Below, in pieces: positions 41,301 through 55,200 of a stretch of DNA of 64,000 bases. This DNA comes from Synanceia verrucosa. Lineage: Eukaryota > Chordata > Actinopteri > Perciformes > Synanceiidae. Location of the stretch: contig CM056559.1 of assembly GCA_029721515.1 (NCBI GenBank), positions 7,379,001 through 7,443,000 on the forward strand. The letters run 5' to 3'. Each line of letters begins with the position of its first letter. Positions within the stretch are counted from its first letter, which is position 1. The notes beneath the pieces are model-generated. The model was not told where the DNA came from. It made no database searches and saw nothing but the letters and a program-made list of their open reading frames with translations. The translations under genes were made by a program, and so were the position numbers.

Positions 41301-43889
41301 CAAGGTCCAAGGTGGTCAGATTATCAAAGAAAAGATCAGCACATTACACATTAATGTGTCAGTATTTATAACCTAATAATTTTATATATAATAACTAATA
41401 ACACATCATTCCCAGACATCCCACACAGTACTAAATACTTTTACTTCTGACACATTTTTGACATTTTTTACTGATACTTGTGCTTTTATGGACAGTAAGA
41501 CAGTAGTATAAGGGGTATTTTTACATTGTTGTACTGGTAGAACCAGGAAATTAATTCCTCATCCAAAGCAAAGCAGGACTCTGGTGTGTTTTTGTGCAGA
41601 AATAAGGCTCTTAATGGGTGAATACGCCTCTTGTCCTCCTCCAGTAGCACCTCAGATTGCCACGAAGCCCCGAGACCAGATTGCCACCCAGGGGAGGAGC
41701 ATCACTTTCCAGTGTGGCACCACAGGAAACCCTCCACCTGCCATCTTCTGGCAGAAAGAGGGCAGCCAGGTAAGAGGCTGGAGCAGGGAGCAAGAGATCC
41801 TCTAATGCTGCAGAATCCAGTTCAGTAAAGTCCTGTGTATGAATCACTAGATGAGCGTGCATGAATAAATTTGCTTACCAACAAGCCTGAAGTTGTTAAT
41901 TATGTGTGGTCTGGGGATTTGTGTTACCATTACTCATGCTGTATTGTTTGTCATACATCAACAAGCAGAAATTCACACCTTCTTTGTTTTAAAGGCGAGA
42001 AAGACTCACCGCAACATGAACAGGTTTTGTCTGATTTAATTGTACTTTCCCTGACATATTTCTGTTAGTTTGCTCACACTTATCAACACACATTTTCTTT
42101 CTTAGAGAAATGGGTGAAAGGCAAACAACAAGAGAGTGCAGCACATTTGCATTTGGCTCAGATATGACTAGAGACAAAGTGTTGGAAGGCATTGTGGTAC
42201 TTGCGTTGGCGAGAAATGTTTCTCCTGTTTGCGAGCGCACTGAAAAAGAGTAGTGGTGGTGGGGGGAGCAGGAAGTACAGGTGTAGAAACTGCTTCTTCA
42301 GGGCAAACCTGCAGACAAACAGTGTCCTCCTTCCACATTGTACACAACTATAAATACCCTGTTGCTCAACAGCAGCTGGGATCAGTGGCTTGGAGGGGCA
42401 GCTTCAGATGTTTTTAGAAGCTTGTTGGAGAGTGAACAGGAAGTCGACATACTGATATTGTGAATGAGCTTCCGTCTGCAGGATGGTTGAGGCAAGCTGG
42501 GCTGTTTGTGGAGCTTTTTGCTGTATTTGGGGGATTATCTGTAGCCCTATAACCTTGGTCTCTCTGCACCAAAGTCTAAGCCTCTTAGAGGAATGAAATG
42601 TATGGCTGAATGGATTGATGTGGATCCCTTCCCCCTTGTTCACATCTCACTGACAGAAAAACAGAATGGGGCAGCTATAAAAGTGTTACATGACATCATC
42701 ATCAAAAACACCAAAACAAACATCTCTTCTGCTTTGTTTCAGCCATGTTAGTGGCAACGTCGATCCATCATTTTGGTCCAGATAGAAATATCTCAATAAT
42801 CTTTCTAAAGATAATTTTGGTTGATTATGATTAAATTTGTTAATCAAGATAAAAGCATTTTGAAGGTGTCTATTGGGCTCTTTTTATTTAGTTTTAGTTT
42901 TACTATTTTCTGTCATTTTTTTAGGCATGAAAGAGAAAAAGCAGATTAATCAGAAATGGCTAAAGTGTTAACAAAAATATGTATAATAATAACTAACTTC
43001 AATAACTTCTCATATGTGATGTCATATTTTCTGTTCTATAGTGGTGCAAAGTGAACATCTGGGTTTTGGATTGTTGTTGATGAATTAATGACTTGAAGAA
43101 CAGACACGTAGCATTGGTGTTGTATCTTATTTCCTATTCTGTTGTTTGTCTGTGTTTAGATGTTGCTGTTCCCCGGGCAGCCGCCATCACAGTCGGGTCG
43201 CTACTCTGTCTCCATGAGCGGTGAACTGACCATCACTGATGTCCACCCTGAGGACTCTGGTTTCTACATCTGCCAGGCCATCAGTGTAGCAGGAAGTGTG
43301 CTGACCAAGGCGCTGCTAGAGGTGGAGGGAGGTGAGACTTTATCATTAATTCACTACTATCAGTAATTAATAGTTCTCCTCATTAGCTAAGTGTGCATAA
43401 AATAAGACCAAGACAGAACACAGAGACCCCATGCTGGATGAGCAATGATTTTCAGGCTTAATGTTCCTCCCCAGGCTGCTTGTAAGCACCAGATTTAAGC
43501 TTTTTTTATGCTTTTTATGCAGCCTATTATGTTCTGCTTACAAAGCATCTCAAGTATTTTCACCCCTTGCACTTAAACAGCTGGCAACTTTATAATATTA
43601 TTTCTATTGGCCGTTTTCCATTTTCCTCCATTGTATAGCTGATCAGTAGAAAGGCTAATATTCTGCCTCCTCTCGTCCTTCAGGTCCTTCCGGTCGCGTC
43701 CCTCCGATTATTCGCCAAGGACCGGCCAATCAGACTGTATCTTGGGGCGCGACGGTGCAGCTGCACTGCCGTGTAATCGGAGGGCCCTCTGTCAAGATTT
43801 CATGGGAGAAAGATGGAGAGAGACTTCTGGGAAATAAACCTCGTCTGACCTTGATGGAGAACGGCACTTTGCAAATCACAGACATGAAG

Positions 43890-43920
<31 letters not shown>

Positions 43921-46900
43921 AGTGTGTGTGTGTGTGTGTGCGTGTGTGTGCGTGTGTGTGTGCGTGTGTGTGTGTGTATGTGTGTCATTTATTGAAAATG
44001 GTGTGAAAAGGGTGAGTTTATCTGTTAAACTGAAGGGAAAACTGACAGGATGGGAACTACAAAAAAAATAGCACAGAAATCTCTGACCCATGTGGCAACA
44101 CATATTTTTTTCTTTCCATTATAAATTCAGTTTTGGTTTGTAAAATTAAGGTGAGACTGAGTTTCAAAGACAAATCTCTCTAAGGTAGAGCATATCTCTC
44201 CAGCGCAATTATGTGCTCATGCGGTGTGTAATTGTAATGTTAATGAAGGTGCTTGTTTGTAAACGCTAATGTGTTCTCCTTTGATGGTAGAGCAGCCCCT
44301 TTATACAATAACCCCACCCAGAGGTCAGCCAGTGCACGCAGGACGGGGCGAAAGCAGCATCGTTTCCGTTAATTGACTGGCGATAGATGATTAATCATCT
44401 GACCAGCTTTTAATTACATCGCCTGCCCCGATTTTGCTTATTCTCATCCTCTCTCATCCCCTTTCTCCGGCTGTGGTGCACAGCTAACTTGGAGCATTAA
44501 GGTTTGGTCCAGTGCATCAGTGAGGCTGGGGAAATCTGCCATGCCAATGTGTTCAATGGAACAGAAGAGATGCATTAGTGTGGCATCAAGGGGATGACGA
44601 GGGAGAAAAAAGGAGGGAGGAAATGGAGATGACGAGTGAAGGGCTAAAAATATTTACCCTGCTGATGCTCCGACCGGCCATCAATAATTTAGCAGCAGTT
44701 GAAGTCATCTAAAGAAGTTCACCTGCCCTCACACTGTGCTGTCTGTCAGCCAGAGGTCAACACTGCGGTGGATGATCTCATACGGTCTATTGATGGATCC
44801 AACAGACTGGAGCTCAGCCAGGACAGGGCAGGACTGAACACCAGGTGTGTCAGTGAAGCGTGAAGGCATATACATGTCCTATGTAAACTGGGGGGGCAGC
44901 TATAGCAGAGCCTCATGGTTTGTAGCGCTGGAGCTTTCAGAGCTGCTGCGTGAGTTTAGGTATGCATGGATTACACCAGACAGCAAAGAAGTACTCAGAT
45001 CCTTTACATAAAGCTGAATTATCACCCGACTCTGCAGTTCCCCTCGGCTCTATGAAGCTTTTTGGTGTCTGTCAGTTCATAGTTTAGGTTTTATCACCTT
45101 AATGTTGTGGTTTTATTCACTCTTACCACTCTCCTCAGCACCACACAGCTGTGTTCAGTGAAAAAGCCCCAAACAGACACTGTTAGCGTCTGGTGAACAT
45201 GGTGGAGCATTTAGCAGCTATTTCCCCCAGGAGTTGGTAGAGACTAAAAATAGACCTAAATGAGAGTGATTATTGGATGCATGCATCAGGTGGCCAAAAA
45301 CAAACAAAAACTCCAAGTGAATGCTATGCTTCATGCGTAAACAAGTAGTTTGAAAACATATCGTAACTTTACATTGTTTTTCCTTCTTTCTGCTCTCCTA
45401 AATTGTTTTATTTTGTTTTATGTACCAGAGGTTTCATGAAAAATATGAATTTAATTTGGTACTAATTATACAAAAAATATTTGGAATCAGTTGCTACACT
45501 ATTATAATTGCTGTCAGTGTACATCAGGTCAACTGAACGTGCAAAAAAAGCAAAATAAAGCGTTTCCAATAATAAATTAATAATGAAAGAGCAATTACTC
45601 AGATTTAAACGGAGCATCCTTTCAAGGTCATTCTGATTTTATCTGTGTTTCTTCATGATTAATTGCAGGAAAAAACAAAAATACTGAAAATGTGCATTTT
45701 TTTAATTAATCTAAATGGATCCAAGTCATCCTTCAAAAGTTGAAGGCTGCTTGCAGCATTTGTTCTTCTGCCTTTTTTTCCGGGTGTCTGTCTCAAATGT
45801 TAACTGTTGTTCAACAGGACGCAGACTCTGGGATGTACACATGCACGGTATCCAGCGCCACAGGGGAGTCGAGCTGGAGCGGGATGTTGACTGTCAGAGG
45901 TACTTACACCAAAATCCCTCCACACTCTGTCTCTCTGTTACACTTCACACTCTGTCACTCTCACACTACACCTCCGTGCTCAAGAAACTACACAAGAAAC
46001 ACACACTCTGCCAATGTTCTTCATCAGAGCACAGTCTGTAGCCATGACACCCACTCCAGTATCAGCCAATCGAGTGTTCGGTCTATTGTTGCGGTGTAAC
46101 GCTGCTTTTTTTCCTGTTTGTAACAGAAGACGGAGTTTCTTCTGTATCCAGAGCTTCGGAGTTCATCCAGCTTCCTGGGCCTCCGCAGAAACCTGTAGTG
46201 ACGGAGGTGACCAAAAACACTGTCACCCTCACCTGGCAGTCCAACCCCCACGAAGGAGGGGCCGCCGTTACCTCCTACATCATCGAGGCCTTCAGGTACC
46301 ACATGCAATAACACCTTAACATTCAATGCACACAGGTATGGAGATAGATTTTGAGTTTGGTCAGGCATTGTGTCTCAACCTGAACATTTGACTGCATCAA
46401 AAAGACTCAAAAAATAAATTAAAGGTTGTTGAATCCCTCAAGGGCGGCACGGTGGTGTAGTGGTTAGCACTGTCGCCTCACAGCAAGAAGGTACCGGGTT
46501 CGAATCCTGGGCCCGGGGCCTTTCCGTGTTTGCATGTTCTCCCTGTGTCTGCGTGGGTTCTCTCTGGTACTCCGGCTCCCTCCCACCATCCAAAAACATG
46601 CATGGGGATTAGGTTAATTGGCTAATTTAAATTGACCGTAGGTGTGTGAGTGGTTGTCTGTCTCTATGTGCCCTGCGTCTCTATGTGCGGTGCCCTGCGT
46701 CTCTATGTGCGGTGGCGACTTGTCCAGGGTGTACCCTGCCTTCCGCCCTAAGACAGCTGGGATAGGCTCCAGCCCCCCCCTGGCCCTATGAGGATAAGCG
46801 GTAGATGGATGGATAAGCGGTAGATGGATGGATGGATGAATCCCTCAAAAGTTTTGGTAAAACATGCATTTGTTTTCTTGCTGGGAGTTAGATGAGAAGA

Positions 46901-49900
46901 CAGATACCACTGTCTGTTCAATACAGAGCTACTGTTAGCTTATCTTAGCATGAAAAGTTGCTCACTAATTAATGCGTTAATCTTGCTTGTTTAATCCCTC
47001 CAAAAGGAGTGGTTGCAGGAAGTTGCAATCAACTTTCTTTGTCTGTTTTAACCGTACTCACACTCTTTTATGTCATTAGTATTCTGACTTTTCCCACATA
47101 ATAAAGTCTTCTTCATTTAGAGTCATTAGAGTTTGGGAATGACTCATCTCTGCCTGAGGGAGAGAGGGTTCTGTTAAGTGACGTCCTGAAGTAAAGCCGT
47201 GACACTCGCTGCATCAGTATTTAGCCGTGGTAATCCCGAGGAGAGCCATAGCAGCTCTAACAACCAACCAGAGGCTTTAGTGAGACCGACAGTGAGTGAA
47301 AGAAGAGACAATTACTGCAGTGGTCAGCTCAGCAGCTCTGTCCTGTCCCGGGGCAAAGGAAGGAGGGGATGCAAGCCCAGTTGGAGAGTTCACTCATTAC
47401 AGAAGCAGGAGAGAGGGTACAGAACAAGTGAACAGATACAAACACACACACAAAAATCCAGTTAGCGCTGTGTGCAAAGACAGCTCAGCGCGGCATACTT
47501 GCACGCAGAGCTGATGATGAAGATCCACTCGCTGTTGCATGCTTCACCACCAACAAATTGTTTGGAAGTTTTTGTTTTCAGGCTTCATGCATACCAATAT
47601 TTTTTCTGTTATAGTATCCCTTTTTGTGTACACTTCAGTTCAAAAGAGACACAATCTTGAAGGAGGATTTATGTAAAAGCGGACACTGTTTTCACTTCGA
47701 AGCAGCTTTTTAACAAAAAGCTGGATGACTCAGTTTTAAATGGCAAAACTGTTTTTCTGGAGAAAGGAGGTAGAGGAGGAAACATTGATGATGGTAAAAC
47801 GCTGTGGCCCACTTGTTGTAATTACCTCGCCATTTTCCCCTCCATGGAGTTGAGGAAAATGTTAAATTGCGCTCACACTGTTTGATAGCTACGCGTCCCC
47901 GCACAGCACTGGGCTGTCCTATCCTCACAGGACCCATTCAGAAGCCGTCGTTATGACCTGCTGCAATAAAAGGAAGGAATAAAACTTGTCATTGTATCTG
48001 TCTGCGAGCTGAGACCAGCCATGTGTTGTAGATGAACAGAATCTCACTGATCCAAGAAGCAGATGTTATGGTATTTATTGGTTCATATTGGCTGTTAAAG
48101 ACTCTTAAACAGATTAGTGTGCATGTCTGACAACAATTGTGGTTATTGAAAGGAATTATTTGACTTTTTTTTTGGTTAAAATCACAATGGTTTAAAACTT
48201 AACACACCACAAGTTAAATGATTCACAGCAAGACAAGTGCAGGCATTACAATATGTCAGCATGCTTTTGTTATTTTCATCATAAAAAGTGAAATATTTAT
48301 AAATGTAAATGAATGTGCTACATGTTACTTGGCAACCATTTCTTTAAGGCTACTTTCAGAGTGCTCTGTGAAATACTTGTAGGCAGATAATTTCACCGTA
48401 CTGCTGCACTATAGAGAAAAGTATTTTTGTCCATTAGGCTTTTGAATCAAGATTGTTGGAAGGTTGTAATGCATCCATTTTTATAGTGGCTATAATTTTT
48501 TTTTTCAGTTATCAGCTATCTTCTAACCAATCAATTCATCAAAAACAACTAATTGTAAAAAAAAGCAGTTCTGAATAGTTAAATTATAGCTCAACTAATC
48601 TCAACTAACATATGTCATTAGCTCACCCAAAATGTCAAATTTAGATTCCTGACATTGCATGTTCCTCAGTCTGTGATGTCAGGCTGTCAACAACGAGCCA
48701 AGAGTTGTGTTCAAACCCATTACCTCCTTATCTTAACACATAATGTATAATAGATAATGAAGCCTGGCTCTCAAGATAACAGGAGTGATGAGCTCATTTG
48801 CTTATTAAAACTGTGCTAACATTCTCCTGATAAAGATCTTGACCTTGAGCTGTGATGTGATCCCCTGAATCATCAAATTGGTAAATAACTAGGAAGTCTT
48901 ACAGTCGTGGTGCAGTTAAATTTTGAAGGGTATTTTCATTTCTTTTCCCTCAGCCAATCAGTGGGCAGCACCTGGCAAACGGTGGCGGACCACGTGAAGC
49001 AGGAGAGGCACACGGTTGTCGGACTCTACCCCAACACCGTTTATCTCTTCATAGTCCGAGCAGTCAACTCTTACGGCCTCAGTGACCCCAGCCCGATCTC
49101 TGAGCCTGTCAGGACGCAGGGTGAGTTATATAAGCTAAAACTTCATCTTTTATACTCTTGTATAATAGCCTACAAGTCCTATTTCGACAATCTTGATTTC
49201 AGTGTGTATTTCTAAAGAAAGAAATTTAGAGATACTGACTCTGGCACCAAGATAATGAGCTACATGGTTTAGAACAACTTTTCATGTGCAATCTCAAAAC
49301 TAATTGCTTTCCCAGTGTGATGCTGTTCTGCCTTGAGCAATTTTGAATTTCATCAAAAAGTGTTTTTTTTTTTTGTTTTTTTTTGGGGGGCTGAATTGTT
49401 GCTATTCAGCAGTGTTTTGTTTTGTTGGGCCTGGGCTGAGAGGATTTCTTTGTTGCTTCAGATGGGAGTCCTACAGAACAAGGTGTGGACCACAGACAGG
49501 TGCAGAGGGAGCTGGGAGAGGTTTCTGTCTACCTGCAGAAGCCTGTCGTTCTGTCTCCTACCAGCGCCAGGATTTCTTGGACTGTGAGTTGAATACTTGG
49601 CTACTTCTCAAAGTTTGCAAACTTGGCTCGCAGAGTGTGGAGGACACGCTAATCTTCAAACATTACCTTCAAAATACATTACGTGTCACAAACAGCTCAA
49701 CATAAGGTACAAACACAGCTGGTTCTGCCTTTTCATTACAAAAAAACTCTCTTCTCAGGTGGCCCTTCAGTCTCGGTACGTTCAGGGTTATCGTATATTT
49801 TACCGGACTATTGGCAGCTCCTGGCTGGTCCAGGATGTGGAGGCCACATCTGACCACAGCATCATCTTAGCAGATCTGTACAGCAGTACAGAATATGAGG

Positions 49901-52228
49901 TCAAGATTCGGCCTTACTTCAACGAGTTACAGGGACATGACAGCCTCATGGTTCTGCTACGAACGCCTGAGGAGGGTAAGAAAAGCTCATCAATAACTCT
50001 GTCCAAATCATAGAACTGTAATATAATTTACTAATAAGTTGTTATTACTTTCCAGAATGTTTCCTTGGAATAAATTTGCAATTTGGGAAGTAATACAAAG
50101 ACAGTGTCCAGATTAGTTAATTTGCAAGTGAGTCGATGCGCAGCAGGTCAGCAGAGCATGCAAAGATGTGACATATATTGAGAATAACATTTCCAATAAT
50201 AAATTAAGAATGAATGAATATTTAATTGGATTCAAACTGAGCGTTTCTTTCATGGACATTCCTATTTTTCTGAAAAATAAATCAAATCACATAGATCCGG
50301 AAATTACTGACCTGTAAAACTGAGTGCTAGCATAGCACTGATATCAGTTAATAATAACAGAAATGTAATATTCTTTCTTATCTTTGTGTGCAGTTTTAAG
50401 TGCACCTCCACAGGCGATATCAGTGGTTCAGCTCACTAACAGCTCCAGCATCAGCGTGTCCTGGGAGCCTCCACCCCATAATACTCAGAGCGGCATCATT
50501 CGAGAGTACAAGGTGAGACTGCAGCCTTCTTCCTGAAGTTTCTTTCAGTTTGTCCTCTTCTGAATTGAGCATCTAAGGACAGAGGGCGCTGTATGCTGCA
50601 GACTCTGTCAAGCCCCTTTATGCAAAATTTGTAAAACTGGGCACCATTACAGTGTCGATTTAGAATTTGAATGTCAGCATTATGAATAAAGCTTCAGCAG
50701 GGGTGCGTCTAGGGGGTGGCCACCCCAGGTACCACCCAGCATGACGGACTTTTTGATCATCAGACGTGTCTTGGTTTGCAATTTGACCTCTGACCTGAGG
50801 GGACAGTATTGAACCAGAATGCAGTTCAGCCTGATTTGTTCAGGTAATCACATTTCATGATTTGTCAAGTCAAACTTTAGAATTTTTATTTAGTTATTTA
50901 GTTTGACTTGGTCAGCACTTTGTATTATGACTTATATTCTTGCAGCGTCATGCATATCACCTAATGCTGCTGGCCACCCCTGCATGACTTAGTGCCACCC
51001 CTATGAAAAAGTCTAGACACGCCACTGAGCTTCAGACTAGTTGGTACAGCCCTGACGTAAATAAAACTGACAACAGCTAGCAGTACATGACAACACCTGA
51101 CTCTCTGTCTTATTTTCTGACGTGTTTTTCTGTTTTTAAGTCCATCAAACTGCGACGCAGCCGTGGACTGCAAGTGGAACAAAATCTTCCTTTGATCCAT
51201 GATATTTTTACACACTCATTACTGTGTTGTCACTATTTGCTGTTTAGATACTTATTGTGTTAAACACTTTTAATTAACAATTAGCAGTTACTCATGCCTC
51301 TTATCTGCTGCCAGTACATGCTCCACCGCCGAAAGAGACGCAATTTTGTCATCAGATTGGACACTGACTGTCCCTGTCATCTGTTTGCGCTGTGAAAAAA
51401 CACTGAGTTCTGATTATCCATCTCTTAGTATGAGCACAACACTGATTACTAATCATCAGGCTGCTATTCCAGGAAAAAAAAAGAGGAACACGCAGTTCTA
51501 TTGTTTTGATTTATTCTCCCCATCTGCGTCTACGTGAAGAAAGTTGGTGAGAAAACCACACAAGTACGAACATGAAACACCAGATCCTTTTGTGTGTGGA
51601 GGCTCATCAGCCAAAGGCAACGATCACACTTAATCCCCTTCGACATTCAATTTGCTGAAATCTGCACACAGTGTTTTGTACAAGCCTCCCTGTGGCTTAA
51701 ATGTTAAACGTGAACTGTTGATTTGGCATTTCAGAGTTACTGGATACATTTTCATCACAAAGACTTAATTCATAAAACGTTGATTCATTGTGCATTATGC
51801 AGATTATACCGCAGATGGAAGGTGCCTACAGTATAAGTGCTGCATTAATGTGTTGAGAGAAACGTACTCTTTCCTTTACTGCACCACTCCAATACCTCAG
51901 CCCCAAAATGATCATTTTCATACTCACATTACCTTGAATTTGCGAAGAAAATTTGCTTTTTCCACAGCAACTGAAAATCCCAAAACAAAGAAAATTCTGA
52001 ATGAATTTGAGCAAATTATGGCTGCAAAACTGAACCAAAATATCTCACTGAGTAAATAACTGATATATAAATGATCATTTTGGATGTGCTCTGGGAACTT
52101 CCTATGAACATTTGTTGAAAATTCACTATTAGGGAAAAAAAATCAATATTGAATTACACTTTGATGTGAATAAAATTTTGCATTCCTTTTTCCCTTGAAA
52201 TGCTAGTACTTAAACTTTGTTTGAATCT

Positions 52229-52262
<34 letters not shown>

Positions 52263-55200
52263 CATTAAATCTCATGAGAGCGAACACATAACGTGAAGGC
52301 CTGAAGGCACGTACACTTGCAACATCAGGATTTTGAATGTGGCTTTTGACTGTCATTGCATTGACATCCCTTCTTCTTTCATCTCTGCTGTATCTTTGCC
52401 ATCACTCTCTACTGTGTGCTAGCAGATAAAGCTTCAATGCCTGTCGTATTATAATAACAGACCACATCTTGTCATAGTGTGTGCAGGAAGAATTAATGTC
52501 TTTATGCATTCTTTTCGTGTTTTAAGATTCAAACATTAACCGTCCATGTCTGATGTGGATCAGGTGTGGTGTCTGGGCAGCAGCATGGAGCAGGAGAGCC
52601 AGATAAACCGAACGGTGGATGGAGCGGTTCTGTCCATCCTGCTGACAGGCCTGTTGTCTGACGTCCGCTACTCCGTGGTGGTGGCTGCTGTCACCAGTCT
52701 GGGTGTGGGCGCTCAAAGCCCACCTGTCAGCCTGCTTCTCAGTGAGTCACTCAAACTGTTACAGCCACCATAGACTGATAAATATGGCAAGATGTGCTCT
52801 CAGCAGACCCAGTTTACCACAAATTAAATCTGTATGTGGAATGTTGTTTTTGATGTGTGAATGGTTTTATTACAGAGGCATCGACAGTGAGTGTGAAAAG
52901 TCAGGAATTCACAGCGAAGCAAAGATGTTTATTAAAACTGTTTTTAAAGTCAGCAACACAACCAGTCATCCAAACAAGCTGTAGCTCCGCGGAGGGCAGC
53001 TATATTTGCTTTTCTGTGATTTTTTTTTCACAGGTATAGTTTGACGTTTTGGGAAAACTTGTGTGTTCGCTTGCTTGCAGAGCGTTAGATGACAAATTTG
53101 ACATCACTTTCATGTCTGTTCGTTAAATATGAAGCCACAGCCAGCTGCTGATCAGCCTCTAGCACAAGTCCTGGAAACAGCTTGTTTGGCTCTGACCAAG
53201 GCACAAACTACTGCATGTGCCTCGTAACATCTTTTTGTGTGTTTTAGGTAAAAAAAAAACTGTGTTGCCTTTGGACCAGGCCTGTGCAAATTTCAGAATT
53301 TCAGAATTCAATTCATAATGGATACATTTGAATTTGAATTGATCCCACCCCACAGGATGTTGAATTGAATTTGAATTTGAATTACAGGAAGTGGAACTGA
53401 ATTCAGTGCAATTCAGAGAAATTCATTCTCATCATATATCAGTGACAATGAGATATTTTTTGACTTTTTTCTTCCAAATGGAAGTACAGACACATTAAGC
53501 AAACATTTCCTTAATGTTGGAAAGTTTAGCAATGTGTCTTCATTTCAAAGTAATCAAATGAAACAATGTTTTAATGTTAATTTGTGGTAAAAAAAAAAAA
53601 CTTTACTATTATAAGTATGGCACACATAAAGTCCATATAGTAATATTTGTATGAAATTCATGTAAATATATACTGTAAAGCTTAATGCATGTTAAATGCA
53701 TCATGATTTTTTTGACTTTCATGGAATTTCAATTCTACTTCATGCAATTCGAATTTAAATTGCAATTCTGCTTCCTGTTTACAATTGCAATTCAAATTCA
53801 AATTCAAAAAATGAATTGGAATTTATGGGTCATTCCCAATTCAATTCTGAATTTTGTACAGCCCTGCTTTGGATAGTGTCATTTTCCCCATTTCCAGTCT
53901 TTATGCAAATGATTCTTTGTGAATAATAACTTTGTTTCTCCACTTCACAAGCGAAGCTAAGTGGCATTGAACTAAAAGTGTGCTTTTCCTAAAATGTCAA
54001 ACTTAAACGGTCACCAGATTGCTGTTATATAACCTAAAAGATGCAGGATGGCACAAAGCAATTTTTCACAATAGAAATGCACCAGTACAAAAAAAACATT
54101 CTCCACTTTTCTTTCAGCTCGTCCTCTGGACAAGCCTGTGAAGAAAGGTGGCAACCTGAGCATATCGGAGCAGATCACAAGCGTGGTCCGGCAGCCGGCC
54201 TTCATCGCTGGGCTGGGTGTGGCTGCGTGGTTGGTGCTGATGGGCTTCAGCGGTTGGCTGTACTGTCGACACCGCAGGAGGAAACAGCTGGGACACTACA
54301 CCACATCCTTCGCTTACACACCAGCAGGTAAGGGGAAAAAAAAGCTTTGACTTTGATTTTGAAGTTTCAGCATCATGACAGGTGCTGGGTGTTCACAGCA
54401 TTAACTGGAAAATATCAGTAAATTGAATTTCCGGGAATTTGACATTTGTGGAGATTTTCAGCAGCTTTAGCTTTATTTGTGATGTCAGGAAGATCTCCCC
54501 CCTCCCCCAAAGAATGAACTGTAAAAAGCAGAAACGGCTACAGTGATATGACCCAGTACAGCTTTCAGACACCTTATTCATTATAAATCTCTTGTCCATG
54601 AAAAGGAGAAAAAGGCTTGTTGCAGTCGTTGTACAGCAAACCATCAGATTTTAAGTGACAAGTTCTTAACAGATCGCTGGAGGGGAAATATCCAGTAATG
54701 ATGAATGTTTTCAATTTTAGTTGCTACGCACTTGCACTGCATATTCTGTTAATTAAAATGTATTTATCCCCACTGGGCAGTTTTCATCGCAGCAATAAAG
54801 GAAAACACTGAAGACAGACTGAAGCATGTGTAAACAGTAACCACTGTATGCAGTTTATTTTAGACGTTTATGCCCTTTGGCAGATTAGCGCATAAACACA
54901 TCAGTTTTTTTCTGACTTTGAGAGATATTTGTGCATTTTTATAAACACTCAATAGATAGCCCAAAGCTTTAAGAGAAAGCATATACAATTAGATTTTCTC
55001 ATAAATATTTCACAATGACTATTATTGCCATACTAATGACTGAAGATTGCATTGTTTCACATTTTATACACAGTTTTAACGGTGAATCTGTTATCACCTC
55101 ATTCATTTAGATGCCAAAGACTCAACAGACAAGCAAGCAACAGATTCATTGATTCATAAAATAGCATTTGCATTTTTATGTTTTGCAGACTTAATGTATA

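Larger units (their letters stand above)
50513..52563 (+). other. robo3: robo3 intron 15 (2.1 kb)
   Basis: Contains the hAT-type MITE at 50698-51027 and a TA microsatellite at 52230-52259. No additional exon. Confidence 0.65.
52742..54117 (+). other. robo3: robo3 intron 16 (1.4 kb)
   Basis: Holds a dispersed repeat fragment (53026-53165) and a hAT-type MITE (53277-53866) just before the membrane exon. Confidence 0.65.

Noticed and set aside
46442..46530. A tRNA gene, suggested by GTGGTTAGCAC and GGTTCGAATCC boxes
   Set aside because: It does not close into a tRNA cloverleaf, and it is the head of a SINE-like repeat with a target duplication.
26908..52741. Assignment as robo1 or robo2, suggested by the Robo1/2-like Ig1
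   Set aside because: The short tail, absence of CC1, HYTTSFAYTPA after the membrane and the RYYN ending fit robo3 better.
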